A program made the translations under genes and the position numbers. 64,000 nt of DNA from NCBI GenBank assembly GCA_003864495.1, contig ML133443.1:1921486-1985485 (forward strand). Direction: 5' to 3'. Positions within the stretch are counted from its first letter, which is position 1, and every line of letters starts with the position of its first letter. Below, piece by piece: positions 48,197-59,310 of this stretch. This DNA comes from Nemopilema nomurai (lineage: Eukaryota; Cnidaria; Scyphozoa; Rhizostomeae; Rhizostomatidae). Below the pieces are notes generated by a model. It did not search any database and was not told the DNA's origin. It worked only from the letters and a program-made list of their open reading frames with translations.

Positions 48197-49534
48197 CTGA
48201 TTCGCACTCAAACGAAACAGATTCACGTGGGCAGAAAAACCACTCACTCAAAATTCAAGCGAGTCGCACAAGCAAAATTGATTCGCACAAAATTCAAGTG
48301 AGTCGCACATATATCAGAATGGGTCGCACTTTAATAAAGCGAAACAACAGTGTGTCTTTGTGTAAGATTCTGGAAGTTCTGCAAAAAGTCAAAATTTTTT
48401 CTGATAAGCAAATTCTCCTTGGTATTCTGGTAGACCCCAGGCTGAAAATCTCAAAATAAACAATAGTTTCCTACAACAGATTTTCATACCCGCAACTGTA
48501 ACAAAATCTCGATGCATCTACGTATCCTGCCCCACAACTTTTACGGTCTATATCCACAAACAGTTATGAGAATCTTACATAAAGACAAACTGCACATTGG
48601 CATTTCCAAGGGAGGTCTAGGGAGCCTTAACCCCCTATCCCAGATTTTTTTCGGCCACTTTTCTAGGAAGGTTTTTGGTTTTTGGTTAGTGTTTCCGACC
48701 ATATGGTCTATACGTAGCTTTTGATATGACATTTTATTATTCATTATAATACCTATAAAGGCTCTTGCTAGCTCCTAGAGTTTGTTGTTAGCTGGTCTGC
48801 CTATTTCAACTGTTTTAAGTATTTCTAATAGCTTTCTGTCCTTACAATTGCAGTAACTCTTCGAGACATGGAAATAAGTGAGATCTTCATTTAGTTTTTC
48901 TCGCTTAAAGGGTGTGCTTTTTAACTATAAGCTACAAGCTACAAGCTAAAAAGGATAGAAACGAAGGTACAGGAGTAAAAAAGGCGAAAACCTATAGAAG
49001 GCCTTAACACCTACCCAGAGCACAGTTAGGGACATCTCCTGGCAGATCATTTGCTGATCTTTTTTCTGATTTACTGATTTTCTGATCCTATCCCAAGGCC
49101 GAAAAAGTCACAAAAATTTGATACCTTTATCTGCTTTCCCTGTCGACATTTTCGCCCTCCTGGTTATGATAACCCTGAAGGGGCATTTACTAAGGCTGGA
49201 TTATGTCGTTGGAAGAAAGCACGCGGGAAAGAGGGTGTAACAACTTTTATATATATATAATGTACGTTCACTGATATAGCAAGACTTTCTGTGAGGTCCC
49301 AACCCCCCACCCACATTTCTCAGGCTAGAATCATCTAACGCTGCATATTCGGGTATCTGATATGCGTGTCTCAGTTGTCATGCGACCCATTCTGCTTTGT
49401 GTGCGACTCGCTTGAACTTTGTGCGAATCAATTTTCGTTCGTGCGACTCATTTGAATTTTGTTTGGGTGGTTTTTCTATCCACGTGAATCGGTTTGTTTC
49501 AACAAGAATCAGTTTCGTTTGATTGAGAATCAGT
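48197..49534. mobile_element. Long inverted-repeat (foldback-like) element
   Basis: The left arm (about 48197-48330) and right arm (about 49379-49534) are inverted copies: each reads outside-in ACTGATTC, then TCAAACGAAAC, GATTCACGTGG, AGAAAAACCAC, AAAATTCAA, GAGTCGCAC, ATTGATTCGCAC and AGAATGGGTCGCA. Each arm carries repeated 9-mers of the form GATTCGCAC or GAGTCGCAC. The right arm has about 20 extra bases. The 1-kb centre has no recognised coding. Similarity fades beyond the arms, so the exact ends and any target duplication are not fixed. Confidence 0.65.
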
Positions 49535-51097
49535 TTAATTTTAGTGCGTGGCAATAATTTTATGGCTAGTGATAGGAGGTGGCATTTAAGCTACCTAGTT
49601 GTCATTTACGTTAGCAGGCTGTATCGGAATGTGATCTGAAGTTCTTTTTCAGGCTCCTCCAAAGTGTGTTGAGAGTAACGTGAGTTCTCACGAGCGCACG
49701 CGCAGTTTGCATGGTCGAGCCCAAGAATAGAATACTTGAATAGGGCGCGCCTACGAAGATCTCCCGTAGCGAGGTCTTGCCTTCTTGGCTAACTCGCTTG
49801 CTTAGGTAAACGAGTTATCGTAATGATATCTTAGTGACACAGCAACCTTTTGAGAAGGCCTAGGTCGCCTCCTGGGGCTTCAGCAAGCCTTAAGCCCATG
49901 CACAGTTCTGTTTTGCTACCTCACAGTTTTCTTAAAGGTATCAAGTTGCTGATATGGCAATGGCATTCTGCCGATGAAGTGAGAGTGTCTTTACCTTTTT
50001 GCGAAGCATCTTATCTGCTTTCAAGAGGTGTAATTGAATAATACTTCAGGCACCGCAACTCCATTTTCTATTCTTCCATATTTCGCTTCGCGCTGCTGCT
50101 TATGAAAACAGCATTCTTCTAGCTTCGAGGACCCCTGCTGTCTGTACATTTACATGGTTTGAGACTGGTAGTGGCTAAACGCAACCTTTTGTAGAATATC
50201 TCAAGCTATGTTTTTGCGCAAGGAAGGTCAGAAGGGAGCTCACGCTTCTATACGTTGCTTTCAATCACAGCCTTGAATCTGACAGTGTCTCTTTTCACCT
50301 CCACCATTCATAAAGCCTGAAATGATAGCGGAGGTGTATATTGTTCTCTGTACCCGAGTGTAATCTGCAGTGATTGATCTCGTAAAGTTAATCAAGGCAC
50401 CAACATTAACCACGTAGTCTGGTAAATCAGCACTCAAGCAAACATAATCAGCCAGATGAAGGCTTAAACACTTTAAACTGGATACTTCCAGTTACTACCG
50501 ATAGATACAAGTGTTTTTAAGGGGCTAGGCTTGCTGTAACAATTCATCAAGCTGGAAAAGCTTATGTGACTAGAAGGTTTCATCGATTTATCGGGTTATG
50601 TGACAAGACTGGGCACCGCCCTCTACCAGGACTTGATCATTTCGTCAACAAGGTATCAAATTGCTCAAATGTGCTGAAATTTATAACTTTCACTTTTTAA
50701 TTGTAACATTATAATTGGAAGTTCCCTGTTTTGTTTCCTTTCAGCCTACTTCTTAAATTAGCGGACCTTCTAATAGGCGTTCATTCTACTATATGGATAC
50801 TCTAATTCGCAGACTCTCTAAGCAGGAAACAATTGGCTAGCAGATACTATTCCTTAATTTTTTTTCACTCAAATTGCTAAACATTTAGATGGAAATTTAA
50901 TACTGGGACCTTTTTGTACCGCTTACAACACTAGAAGAAGCAGGCAAAACTGAAAATCAATTTTCCTAGGTCGATGTTCACAGCAGCGGCAGCGAATGTC
51001 TTCTAGATTTTTAGGAGAGGAAAAACTGCCTCAAGCTTGAAAAACGATCAAAGAAACTAAACGTTATTTGCAGAAATTATTCCGAGAGATTTGCATT
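49535..51097. other. Intergenic, nothing recognised
   Basis: Short frames only. The last five bases before the retrotransposon (51098-51102, GGCTC) form its left target duplication. Confidence 0.4.
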
Positions 51098-51102
51098 GGC
51101 TC

Positions 51103-51527
51103 TGTTAAAAAGGTTTCCAAGCTTGCTGTTGTATGTTAATTCGCTGTTTGTATAGTAATCAACGCTTATATTGCACTCAGATATTGGCTTTTGCACATGC
51201 ACTTGCATTTAAATTCTTAGCATTTTTAGGGAGAAAAGATTTTCCTCCCTATTGTATTCAATTAACTATATAACTCGTTATTATAATTTAGGAGAGAGAG
51301 ACGGAAGGAGCGTAGGAGATGAGTGAAGTATGAAAGAAGAAAAAGAGCGAAAACGAAGAGAAAAATAAGCGGATTGAAAGTGATATCGAGAGAACGTTTA
51401 GGAGGCCTTCGCAACGCATCGCAGTTGTTTTAAGATTTATTTATAACCAGTTTGTTATTCAAGGTTTTATTCCTTTTCTTATTGTTGAACTCAGCGCCGA
51501 AAGGGCAAATTGCTGCCTTTTCGAACA
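51103..51527 (+). repeat. 5' LTR of the BEL/Pao element
   Basis: 425 bp, TG...CA ends. Its near-identity with the 3' LTR dates the insertion as recent, as LTRs are identical at integration. Confidence 0.93.
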
Positions 51528-51545
51528 TGGTCCACCGAGCCGGAT
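51528..51545 (+). promoter_or_regulatory. Primer-binding site of the BEL/Pao element
   Basis: TGGTCCACCGAGCCGGAT starts directly after the LTR. The leading TGG complements a tRNA 3' CCA end. I cannot assign the tRNA. Confidence 0.7.
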
Positions 51546-51576
51546 TGAAGATCGATACATTGTAATAGTTCTAAGC

Positions 51577-51966
51577 ATGGATCTTGCCCAGCAGAAAAGA
51601 ATTCGGGCTGGAGTGCGGGCTTCAGTGTCAAGATTGATTACGAAGATTGAACGATGCTTGTTGGCATACAGTGACGACACAGACAGGAAGACCTTGCGGC
51701 AGTTGAAAGGACAACTTGAGGAGAAAGAAAAGTTTTTGAAGAAACTTGACCAAGATATTTTGGTTCACGTTAGCGAAGATGAGGGGAGCGAGGATGCTTG
51801 TGAAAATGAAATTGAGGATGCAGCCAAATTCAATGAAAGAATAGGCCTTCTTAGTCTGACTATTTCGGATCAACTTGAGCAGACGGCAAATAATCTGACT
51901 AGTCCAGTAACACCAGCAGCATATCAACGGAATCAAGTGAATCGTCAGCAAGAAAAGCGAGAGTAA
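51577..51966 (+). CDS. BEL/Pao gag, N-terminal part
   Basis: 129 codons from an ATG 50 bp after the LTR. The product is charged and helical (KIERCLLAY...LEEKEKFLKKLDQDIL), as at the start of BEL/Pao Gag. The frame ends at a TAA, while the rest of Gag continues in the -1 frame; that frame is open only from 51903, so the frame change lies at 51903-51966. I see no canonical -1 slippery heptamer there. BEL/Pao elements usually have a single gag-pol frame, so a one-base indel is more likely than programmed shifting. Confidence 0.75.
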   Translation: MDLAQQKRIRAGVRASVSRLITKIERCLLAYSDDTDRKTLRQLKGQLEEKEKFLKKLDQDILVHVSEDEGSEDACENEIEDAAKFNERIGLLSLTISDQLEQTANNLTSPVTPAAYQRNQVNRQQEKRE

Positions 51967-53972
51967 AGCTACCACAGCTCGAGGTTAAGAAGTTTGGCGG
52001 CAAGGCCGAGGAATGGACAGAATTTTGGGACAACTTCGAAAGCAGTGTGCACGAAAACGATGAGCTTACGGCTGTGGATAAATTTTCGTACTTAAAGTCC
52101 TTGTTGCTTGAACCGGCCAGGTCTGTAATTTCTGGATTCAAGTTAACAGCGGAAAATTACCAATCAGCGATTGATCTTCTTCGTCAACGATACGCAAAAC
52201 CTGCGGTTATAAAGCGTGCCCATTTGAACAAGTTACTCACTACAGAGAAAATTCACAACGAAAACAACGTGCCGCGACTTCGTGCCCTTTACGACTTGAT
52301 CGAGACCAACATTCGCGGGCTTGATGCCTTGGGAATTGATGAGGATGCGTACTGTTCAGTTGTTGTGCCTGTTTTAATGGAAAAACTGCCTCAGGATTTC
52401 AGATTAAACATGATTAGAGGAGCAGCGAGTCCTTCATCTTATGAAGATTGGAGCGTTAGAAACTTGTTGGACGCGTTCAGGAGGGAGCTGGATATAAGAG
52501 AAGTTCAGCAACCGATGCTTAGGGCGGCAGGAGGATCGACGGAACACGGGATTGCTAAATCAAGTTCAACGAGAGAGCCAGCAAGATCTGCAAGTGCCTT
52601 GATGACGAGCGACAGGAAGCCAAGATGCGCCTTTTGCAATGATTTTCACAAAGAAGAGGACTGTAAGAAGGTTTTAGATTTGAACGCTCGTAAGAATGTT
52701 TTGAGAAAATACGCTAGGTGTTTTCTGTGTTTAAAGAAAGGGCACAGGGTAGCTAATTGTCACTCTACGCAGTTGTGTAAGCATTGCATGGGCACTCACC
52801 ATTGTACTATCTGTCCTAGAGTTATAGGTTGTGCGAATCCCAGCGCTTGTGTAGGCACGATAGGAACTAGTAACGGAGTCGTATTGCAAACAGCCCAAGC
52901 GATTTTGAGTGGAGAAGGAGAGAAGAAAATGAGAGTTAGAGTTTTGTTTGATACTGGCTCACATCGTTCATTTGTTACTTCTAGTCTTGTTGACAGGTTG
53001 AAGTTGAAGGTAGTTGCAAATGAAAGCATTGGAATAAGGGCATTTGGTGCAAGCACTCCTGAGACAAAAGTAAGGCAAATTGTTGAAGTTTCATTGATGC
53101 CTATTGCTAATGATGCAAGTAAACAGGAAAATATCACTCTTCGCTGTATTGTTGTAGATGAAATTTCAGAGATAAGTAATGAAAGGATTGATCTTGTCAA
53201 GAATGATTATAGTCATCTCAGAAATATATGGTTTTCTGATGTTTGCAAGAGTGATGATACCCTGCAGGTTCAAGTGCTGGTTGGTGCAGACCAACTTTGG
53301 TCAATTCAAGAGGACCAAACAATACGAGGGGGGCCTAATGAACCAGTAGCTCTTAGGACTAAATTAGGCTGGGTGATGTCAGGGCCTCTCAAAGGTAAGC
53401 GTATTAATGATAATGATGTCAGTGTCAATCATGTGTCAGTTATTGAGTCTGACAGCCGTGGTGTTTCCATCAATGATTGTGTGGAAAAAATTTGGGATTT
53501 AGATAGTATAGGAATCCGTGAGTGCAACGAAATTCAGGAGGAAGTATTAGATGATGTGAGGTTTGATGGAAACAGATACAGTACAAAGTTGCCTTGGAAA
53601 GTCAATCATGATCCCTTACCTTCTAATTATAGCACAAGCCTTGCCAGGCTCAAAACACAAGTCAGGAAATTGAAAGGTCAGCCAGAGGTGATGAAAGAGT
53701 ATGACAACATAATATCTGAGCAGTTGAAAGAAGGAATCATTGAAAGGGTCACAAATTTGGATTCAGGTAAGAATGTTCATTATTTGCCCCACCAAGCAGT
53801 CATTAGAAATGAAGCAGAAACCACCAAGGTGCGGGTTGTTTTTGATGCATCGTCGAAGGAAAAGATGGAGTTGTTCGGGGGGCCAAGGTTTGTGGCAATG
53901 TTAAGGGTAAGCCTGTTTATTTTAATCGACCGATACAAAAATTGTATCCATTGGAGTTATCTATTCCTGTAA
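51903..53972 (+). CDS. BEL/Pao gag-protease with truncated reverse transcriptase
   Basis: Continues gag in the -1 frame: LPQLEVKKFGGKAEEW and FWDNFESSVHENDEL are typical of the BEL/Pao gag domain. Cys/His clusters of nucleocapsid type span about 52627-52815 (CAFCNDFHKEEDC, CFLCLKKGHRVANCH). The aspartic protease active site DTGSH is at about 52950. A linker (YSTKLPWK, at about 53577) leads to the first RT block (VRVVFDAS, about 53831). Soon after, at about 53855-53885, the frame enters unrelated sequence and stops. The catalytic YxDD box is absent. Protein-level functions of gag and protease could be intact apart from the upstream frame break. Confidence 0.85.
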   Translation, partial: SSNTSSISTESSESSARKARVKLPQLEVKKFGGKAEEWTEFWDNFESSVHENDELTAVDKFSYLKSLLLEPARSVISGFKLTAENYQSAIDLLRQRYAKPAVIKRAHLNKLLTTEKIHNENNVPRLRALYDLIETNIRGLDALGIDEDAYCSVVVPVLMEKLPQDFRLNMIRGAASPSSYEDWSVRNLLDAFRRELDIREVQQPMLRAAGGSTEHGIAKSSSTREPARSASALMTSDRKPRCAFCNDFHKEEDCKKVLDLNARKNVLRKYARCFLCLKKGHRVANCHSTQLCKHCMGTHHCTICPRVIGCANPSACVGTIGTSNGVVLQTAQAILSGEGEKKMRVRVLFDTGSHRSFVTSSLVDRLKLKVVANESIGIRAFGASTPETKVRQIVEVSLMPIANDASKQENITLRCIVVDEISEISNERIDLVKNDYSHLRNIWFSDVCKSDDTLQVQVLVGADQLWSIQEDQTIRGGPNEPVALRTKLGWVMSGPLKGKRINDNDVSVNHVSVIESDSRGVSINDCVEKIWDLDSIGIRECNEIQEEVLDDVRFDGNRYSTKLPWKVNHDPLPSNYSTSLARLKTQVRKLKGQPEVMKEYDNIISEQLKEGIIERVTNLDSGKNVHYLPHQAVIRNEAETTKVRVVFDASSKEKMELFGGPRFVAMLRVSLFILIDRYKNCIHWSYLFL

Positions 53973-54085
53973 ACGTAGAATCGCAGAATGAGTTGGATTC
54001 TGGAGAGAGAGGGAGGAAACGCCCGCGGCGGTCGGCTGCAATTGACTCCATGTGGCGCACGCGCACTATGCTTGACTCAGGGTGA
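53882..54085 (+). pseudogene. C-terminal end of the BEL/Pao polyprotein, out of frame
   Basis: In another frame than the upstream ORF, this reads GKPVYFNRPIQKLYPLEL, the usual C-terminal end of BEL/Pao polyproteins, followed by a basic stretch and a TGA stop 14 bp before the right LTR. It lies directly beside the truncated RT, so it marks the right side of the internal deletion. Confidence 0.75.
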
Positions 54086-54088
54086 GTC

Positions 54089-54099
54089 AAGGAGGGGGG
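54089..54099 (+). promoter_or_regulatory. Polypurine tract of the BEL/Pao element
   Basis: AAGGAGGGGGG abuts the right LTR, as required for plus-strand DNA priming. Confidence 0.8.
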
Positions 54100-54526
54100 T
54101 GTTAAAAAGGTTTCCAAGCTTGCTGTTGTATGTTAATTCGCTGTTTGTATAGTAATCAACGCTTATATTGCACTCAGATATTGGCTTTTGCACATGCACT
54201 TGCATTTAAATTCTTAGCATTTTTAGGGAGAAAAGATTTTCCTCCCTATTGTATTCAATTAACTATATAACTCGTTATTATAATTTAGGAGAGAGAGTGA
54301 CGGAAGGAGCGTAGGAGATGAGTGAAGTATGAAAGAAGAAAAAGAGCGAAAACGAAGAGAAAAATAAGCGGATTGAAAGTGATATCGAGAGAACGTTTAG
54401 GAGGCCTTCGCAACGCATCGCAGTTGTTTTAAGATTTATTTATAACCAGTTTGTTATTCAAGGTTTTATTCCTTTTCTTATTGTTGAACTCAGCGCCGAA
54501 AGGGCAAATTGCTGCCTTTTCGAACA
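54100..54526 (+). repeat. 3' LTR of the BEL/Pao element
   Basis: 427 bp; differs from the left LTR by a TG insertion within the GAGAGAGAG tract. Followed by the GGCTC target duplication. Confidence 0.93.
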
Positions 54527-54531
54527 GGCTC

Positions 54532-56999
54532 CGACTTGCCAATTTGCTCGCGCATGCTCAGTGCAATAGGTAACGGATTAGCTCCCAAAATGGATCTGTT
54601 TGTTTCCTATTGATCCACAGTCTCATGTCATCTACAAAATTTAATCTTGCAATTTAATTCATTATCTTTTCCAAGTGGGTGGAGTCTATCCAGAATCAGA
54701 AGAACAATAATCTTGTTGCAATTCTCCACGCTTTTTTTAATTGAGATTCATTGTCTTTATTGCTTGAAAATCGAAGCAGATTAAAACATTTGCCTATTGT
54801 ACTGCAGCAAAGATTGTTTCATTGCTACCTGCAACTATATAGGGAAGCAGTATTATCTTAATTGGATACCGAAGCGAAGCACAACGGATGCAGCATTGGT
54901 GCGTAGACCGTTGGAATCACATTACCATTGCTTTTATTCGTTGCATCCTTTTCATCGCATACCGCAATTTCAGCGTGCCTTCAGATAGTGGTTTTTGAGG
55001 TTGTCTCTAGTGAAATGTTGATGTCGATTGCCTTGATGCGTGGTGAAAGTGGCATGAGGAGCTGCGTATTGCAAGTCCCGCAATAACAGGCAAATAACCT
55101 CTAAAGTGTTGCTTCTCGCTGATGTGTAGATGAAAGAGCAATCAATCAAGAAATGAAGTTTAGGCACTTATATGTTATTACATCAAGTGTCAAATTGCAT
55201 CAAAGAGTAACAAAAGTGGGGAGGTTGATTTCAATGTCCTTAACCCAATTCAGTTGAACAACTAATATCACCTTCTGATTGTAAGATTTAAGCTTATAGA
55301 ATTTATGGCTTCTAAGAGACAGAAATTCTAAGCATCTTCTCTTAATCATAACCCTATTGGCTCTTGTCATAGATTTTCTGCCTGTCCTTAATGTTGGACA
55401 AGGGCAAGGCTTTCCATTCACCTTTTTTCTTTCCTCAATGTTAATCCCATGCTTTATGGCAACATCATTATTGTCGTTTTTAACCATTACGACATTTTTT
55501 CATTTTACGTTTGTTCTTGGCTTTTCACGCGACTGACCCACAATAACTTCAATCACAAGTCAGGATATGTTGCTACTAGCCATTATATTGCTACTGCTTG
55601 TATAGCTATTCCATTGATTGACTTGCTTACCTGCTCTGCTTTTCATAAATGACGAAATATTGGACGCTGAGAAGGAGGAAAGACTTGGATCAGTACGTGC
55701 GAATGGAAACATAATTTTTAGAGACGCAACGGTTTTTGTTTTCAAGTCATTCTATAATAAACTTTTTATTAAAGCCGTCTCTTAAAGCCTTTGAGTCAAA
55801 GCCTCGGGAACGACTGATTATAATTCACAGCGAAGTTGGTTGTGCAACAACAACAACGCGGGTCTTCATTTGGCCTGTCGTATTTCAATAAGGTCTGGGA
55901 GCACAAGATCTCCGTCTTCTAGTGTTGGTTGTTAATTGCCTCTCAGAATTTAAAGGCTAATTCTAAGAAGATGGTAAACGCGACAAAGACGTATAGTTTA
56001 GGCCTTACATCAAACAGTGACAGGCCCATAACATGATTTGTTAAGCAGGATTGCCTAACCAGTAATGACTCCGATATTGACTCAGAAAACAATGCAGAAA
56101 GAAGGTGCACTTCAAATCGGCTCCCTATTTGCTCTCTTACTCGCGAAACCAGGTGCGTCTGACATTTGGCCCTACATAAAAGGTCAAAGGTTAACTACTG
56201 GTCACGTTTCATTTGTCGGCGAGTCTAATGAAATCTACTGTAGTCAATATCTCATTTTCTTTTGCGACTAATATGCATAAAATTCACAATTCAATAAGAT
56301 GGAGCCATATCATGCAGTTTTAAGATACAAATTATGAGAGATACTTCGTAAGAAATTCAATCCGAAGTGTGATCAACATAAATTGAAATAGAGAACAATA
56401 ATGTCTGGTTTGGTAATGTAACGAACTCAAAAGTTGAGAAACATTTGCTATTTTTTATCATTCGGCCAGGCAGAAGTTACGTCGCACAGCGCTAGTACCC
56501 TGAAATAAAAACCTTCACTCATTTTGAATATTTCGATTTAAATCTTGCATAACTGACCGATGTGTGAATTTTGTAGCTCTTATAGAAAATAGCCAATTCT
56601 GACTCCTTTCACTCCTTAAAAAAGATTGATTTGAGCAATCTCCTTAAAGTCACTGAGAATATTTCTAGACGAATCTTTAAAAGTATGCTCTAATAAGTCA
56701 TTCATTTTGTCTGTTTTGTTATGTAATATGAAGGCCTAATTTTTCACTATCTAAGCCTGAGAATGGGCCGATGCCCCCCTTGAACATTCCGGGACCCTTC
56801 ATTTTGAGTAGAGAATGTCATATAACTTTAATCAAGACCACATGGTAAACCTGACCTTATTCTATGTCTGCTTTGTGCGGTAAGGCTCTTGGGTGTTTAG
56901 TTGCTGAGTCTTTTAAGTACGTATTAACTTTTTAGCTCAGTACCTCTTAGCTTTGATGTTAACGCATTGTTACGTCAATGGCTTGAGTTTTTGTATTTG
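54532..56999. other. Intergenic, nothing recognised
   Basis: No gene, RNA or array found. Frames are short. Confidence 0.35.
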
Positions 57000-57230
57000 T
57001 TTCTACCTTGTTTCCGAAGGTAGTATTTAGGACACTGAGAAGCTTAAGCTTATCGAACAGTGCCCTGGTCCTTCCTCTCGATGTGACCAAACCTCGTGAT
57101 TCCTTATGCCTGGAATTACAGAGAGCTGGCGACTCTCCTCACTCTGGGTGAAAGTTTGGTCATGCCAGGGACTCGAACCACGGGCCTTTTGGTTTATAGT
57201 CAGCGCCTCTATTCACTGAGTCATCCTTGC
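57000..57230 (-). mobile_element. tRNA-derived SINE
   Basis: On the minus strand, 57230-57163 has a tRNA-like head: A box TGACTCAGTGAATAG and a perfect B box GGTTCGAGTCC at normal spacing. The acceptor and anticodon stems do not pair well, so this is a SINE head rather than a working tRNA gene. A body of about 160 bp is assumed downstream on the same strand; its end is uncertain. Confidence 0.65.
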
Positions 57231-58557
57231 ATTGTGTTCTACGGAGGCCAAGCTCAGTGGAATGGCAAATAGTCTGCATGTTGTTTGCTTGGAGCTTGTC
57301 ACAAGAGCGGGACGTTCTTTTTTAGCAACCTGACGCCTAACCTTAACCACGGCTGCTTCCATCGAATCAAGAGAAGTTTATGCCTTGGTGGTTAGTCTGA
57401 GAAACGATTTCCATTCAATTTTTCTCTTCTGCACGTTAAATAAATTGCCATATGAAGCACAACATGGCCTGTCCCAGAAAGAACAATATGTGAATACACA
57501 CGAAATTGTTTTTGTCGAGGTCCTTTGTTTTCTAGCAGTTTTTTTAAAGATAAGATTCAACCTAAATGCTATTTGCCTTTTCGTGGCTTAGATAATTTTA
57601 ACACAGTTAGTTTTCTTTCTACTTTTTTTTTAACCTAATGTTTGTCTTGAAAATGGACTGTGACTTGCTGTTTAAGCAGTTGTCTTTGATGTTTGTTACG
57701 TCAAAGGTTGACTAGTATTAACAGGAACCTGTTGAAATATCTCTATTGTGACTGTAGTTTCGCCCTATTAAAACTTTTTCCAATTTTATTTTATCTAGTT
57801 TTGGTATATCTTTATATAAAGCTACCGCGTCTTAATCAATTACCAACAATAATGATGCCGCAAGCTGGAACCCAATATACGGAATCTGGATTCTCGAATT
57901 CGAGTTTCAAAGATAGACGCGTAGTATTTACAAGACTTTGGACACAAATGCAAATGCTAAAGCAAGTGAAACATTTTGCATTAGGATTTATGCAAACGGT
58001 AAAAATGAGCTTTTTAAAGTAGGAATTTTTCTGAAAATGATGATTCTAGTTACCGGATAGATTCTTCGATAGTGTCCCTACTGGATAGTTATTGCAATAA
58101 CTGGTCCATTTGACAGAAGGATAGTATTAAAGCACATTTTCTGTTCCAGACTCATTTAATGGGTGCATTTAAAAATACCTTACACGCTCAATATAAATAT
58201 ATAAATATCTATTATTTGATAAACTTTATTTGTATACGTTCAAAAAACGGACTCTTATATTTACAATTATCTTATATTTAACACACATTTTCTTCAAAAA
58301 TGCACAATTGAAGTGTATATATTTCAATGCAATCGTAAGTTTTGTTGTGTTTAAATACACACACGAAGACAGCACCAAGAATTGTACATACACATCTAAA
58401 GATTTGGTCGTTTTTTACTCTTTTGATGCTGTTTTATACTATTACTGATTATTTACCTTGAATTGGTATCTTAAAGTAATACCTTGGTCACCTAAGAATT
58501 TTCCCTGCTTTGGTGAGCAATGCTTACAATAAAACTAACTCATGCGGCTAAGCTTGG
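57231..58557. other. Downstream region of the bHLH gene
   Basis: No gene found. On the minus strand AATAAA occurs near 58226, a possible poly(A) signal about 330 bp after the bHLH stop. Confidence 0.35.
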
Positions 58558-59310
58558 CTAATATTCCGAGCATATTTGGGCGCTCAAACTTTGAACATTG
58601 TTGAAGCAGTCCATGTCGATGCTGCTTGGAAGAAAGTCGTTGCAGACAGCCCGGTCCCCAGTGTTCATGAAACCGGACATCGAGAACATTATTGAATCAT
58701 GGGATTTGTTACCACCGGACCGACAATCTGACAATAGACGCATCAGGTTTTGTATGTGACAAACAGCCGAGTTCAATATGTCCACCTTACGCATCTTTGA
58801 CGAGGTGAGGTATTTTGGTAGTGACTTGAGCAGGGCGTCGTAACCATTCGACATCCGCCCGACTCTGGCGCGCTCTCTTGCGTTGGCCACATTCCGCCTT
58901 TGGTTCCGGATCTCAGCCGGTAGGTCGTTGGACAGGTAGCTTCGCCGATTGGTTTTCTTTCTCTTGGTCTGTTTTGCAGTTGTGTTTTGCCGTTGACAAA
59001 GTGGTTTGCAGTCATTTACGTCGTCGTTGTCGAAGTTCAATGCCATTGGTGTTATCTTATGCGGCTTTGCATACAGCGTGTCGGAACGTACCGGAGTCAC
59101 CTCGCTGTGCATGGGATAGTATAATGCTTGGTCCGGTACTTCCTGCTCGGTAAAGGCCGCACCTGTAGCTGCTTTCATTTCTAAAGTTTCCATGTCCGGA
59201 ACGGTCTGAAGATGGTCCTCATAAAGTTGCTCACCCAGCGTCGAAAACGTAGAGAATTCGTAATTGTCGAATTTAAAAGCACAACTTCTTGCTGATTTTG
59301 ATAGTTCCAT
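58558..59310 (-). CDS. bHLH transcription factor, intronless
   Basis: 250 residues from the ATG at 59310-59308. The bHLH domain (about residues 136-194) has a basic region QRRNVANARERARVGRMSNG, including the conserved Glu and Arg that read E-box DNA, then helix 1 (YDALLKSLP), a short loop and helix 2 (KVDILNSAVCHIQNLMRLL). The rest is low in motifs; a Lys/Arg-rich run (KQTKRKKTNRR) before the domain may be a nuclear signal. NARER-type basic regions occur in class A developmental factors such as musculin/TCF21, Twist, PTF1A and Ascl relatives. It probably binds DNA as a heterodimer with an E protein. I cannot place it in a subfamily. Domain call is secure. Confidence 0.9.
   Translation of the reverse strand: MELSKSARSCAFKFDNYEFSTFSTLGEQLYEDHLQTVPDMETLEMKAATGAAFTEQEVPDQALYYPMHSEVTPVRSDTLYAKPHKITPMALNFDNDDVNDCKPLCQRQNTTAKQTKRKKTNRRSYLSNDLPAEIRNQRRNVANARERARVGRMSNGYDALLKSLPKYLTSSKMRKVDILNSAVCHIQNLMRLLSDCRSGGNKSHDSIMFSMSGFMNTGDRAVCNDFLPSSIDMDCFNNVQSLSAQICSEY

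Larger units (their letters stand above)
51103..54526 (+). mobile_element. Young, internally deleted BEL/Pao LTR retrotransposon
   Basis: Two LTRs (51103-51527 and 54100-54526) begin TGTTAAAAAGG and end CGAACA. They are essentially identical apart from a 2-bp insertion (TG) in the right one. A perfect 5-bp target duplication, GGCTC, flanks the element (51098-51102 and 54527-54531). A primer-binding site follows the left LTR and a purine tract precedes the right one. Inside are a gag with a BEL/Pao-type domain, two zinc-knuckle-like clusters, an aspartic protease and only the very start of reverse transcriptase, joined directly to the C-terminal end of the polyprotein. Most of RT, RNase H and integrase is missing; the total length of 3.4 kb is about half that of a complete element. 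Confidence 0.93.

Noticed and set aside
51903..51966. Programmed -1 ribosomal frameshift in gag
   Set aside because: No X-XXY-YYZ slippery heptamer was seen in the overlap and BEL/Pao elements usually use one frame; kept only as an open question in the findings.
57163..57230. Functional tRNA gene on the minus strand
   Set aside because: A and B boxes fit, but the acceptor and anticodon stems do not pair, so a SINE head is more likely.
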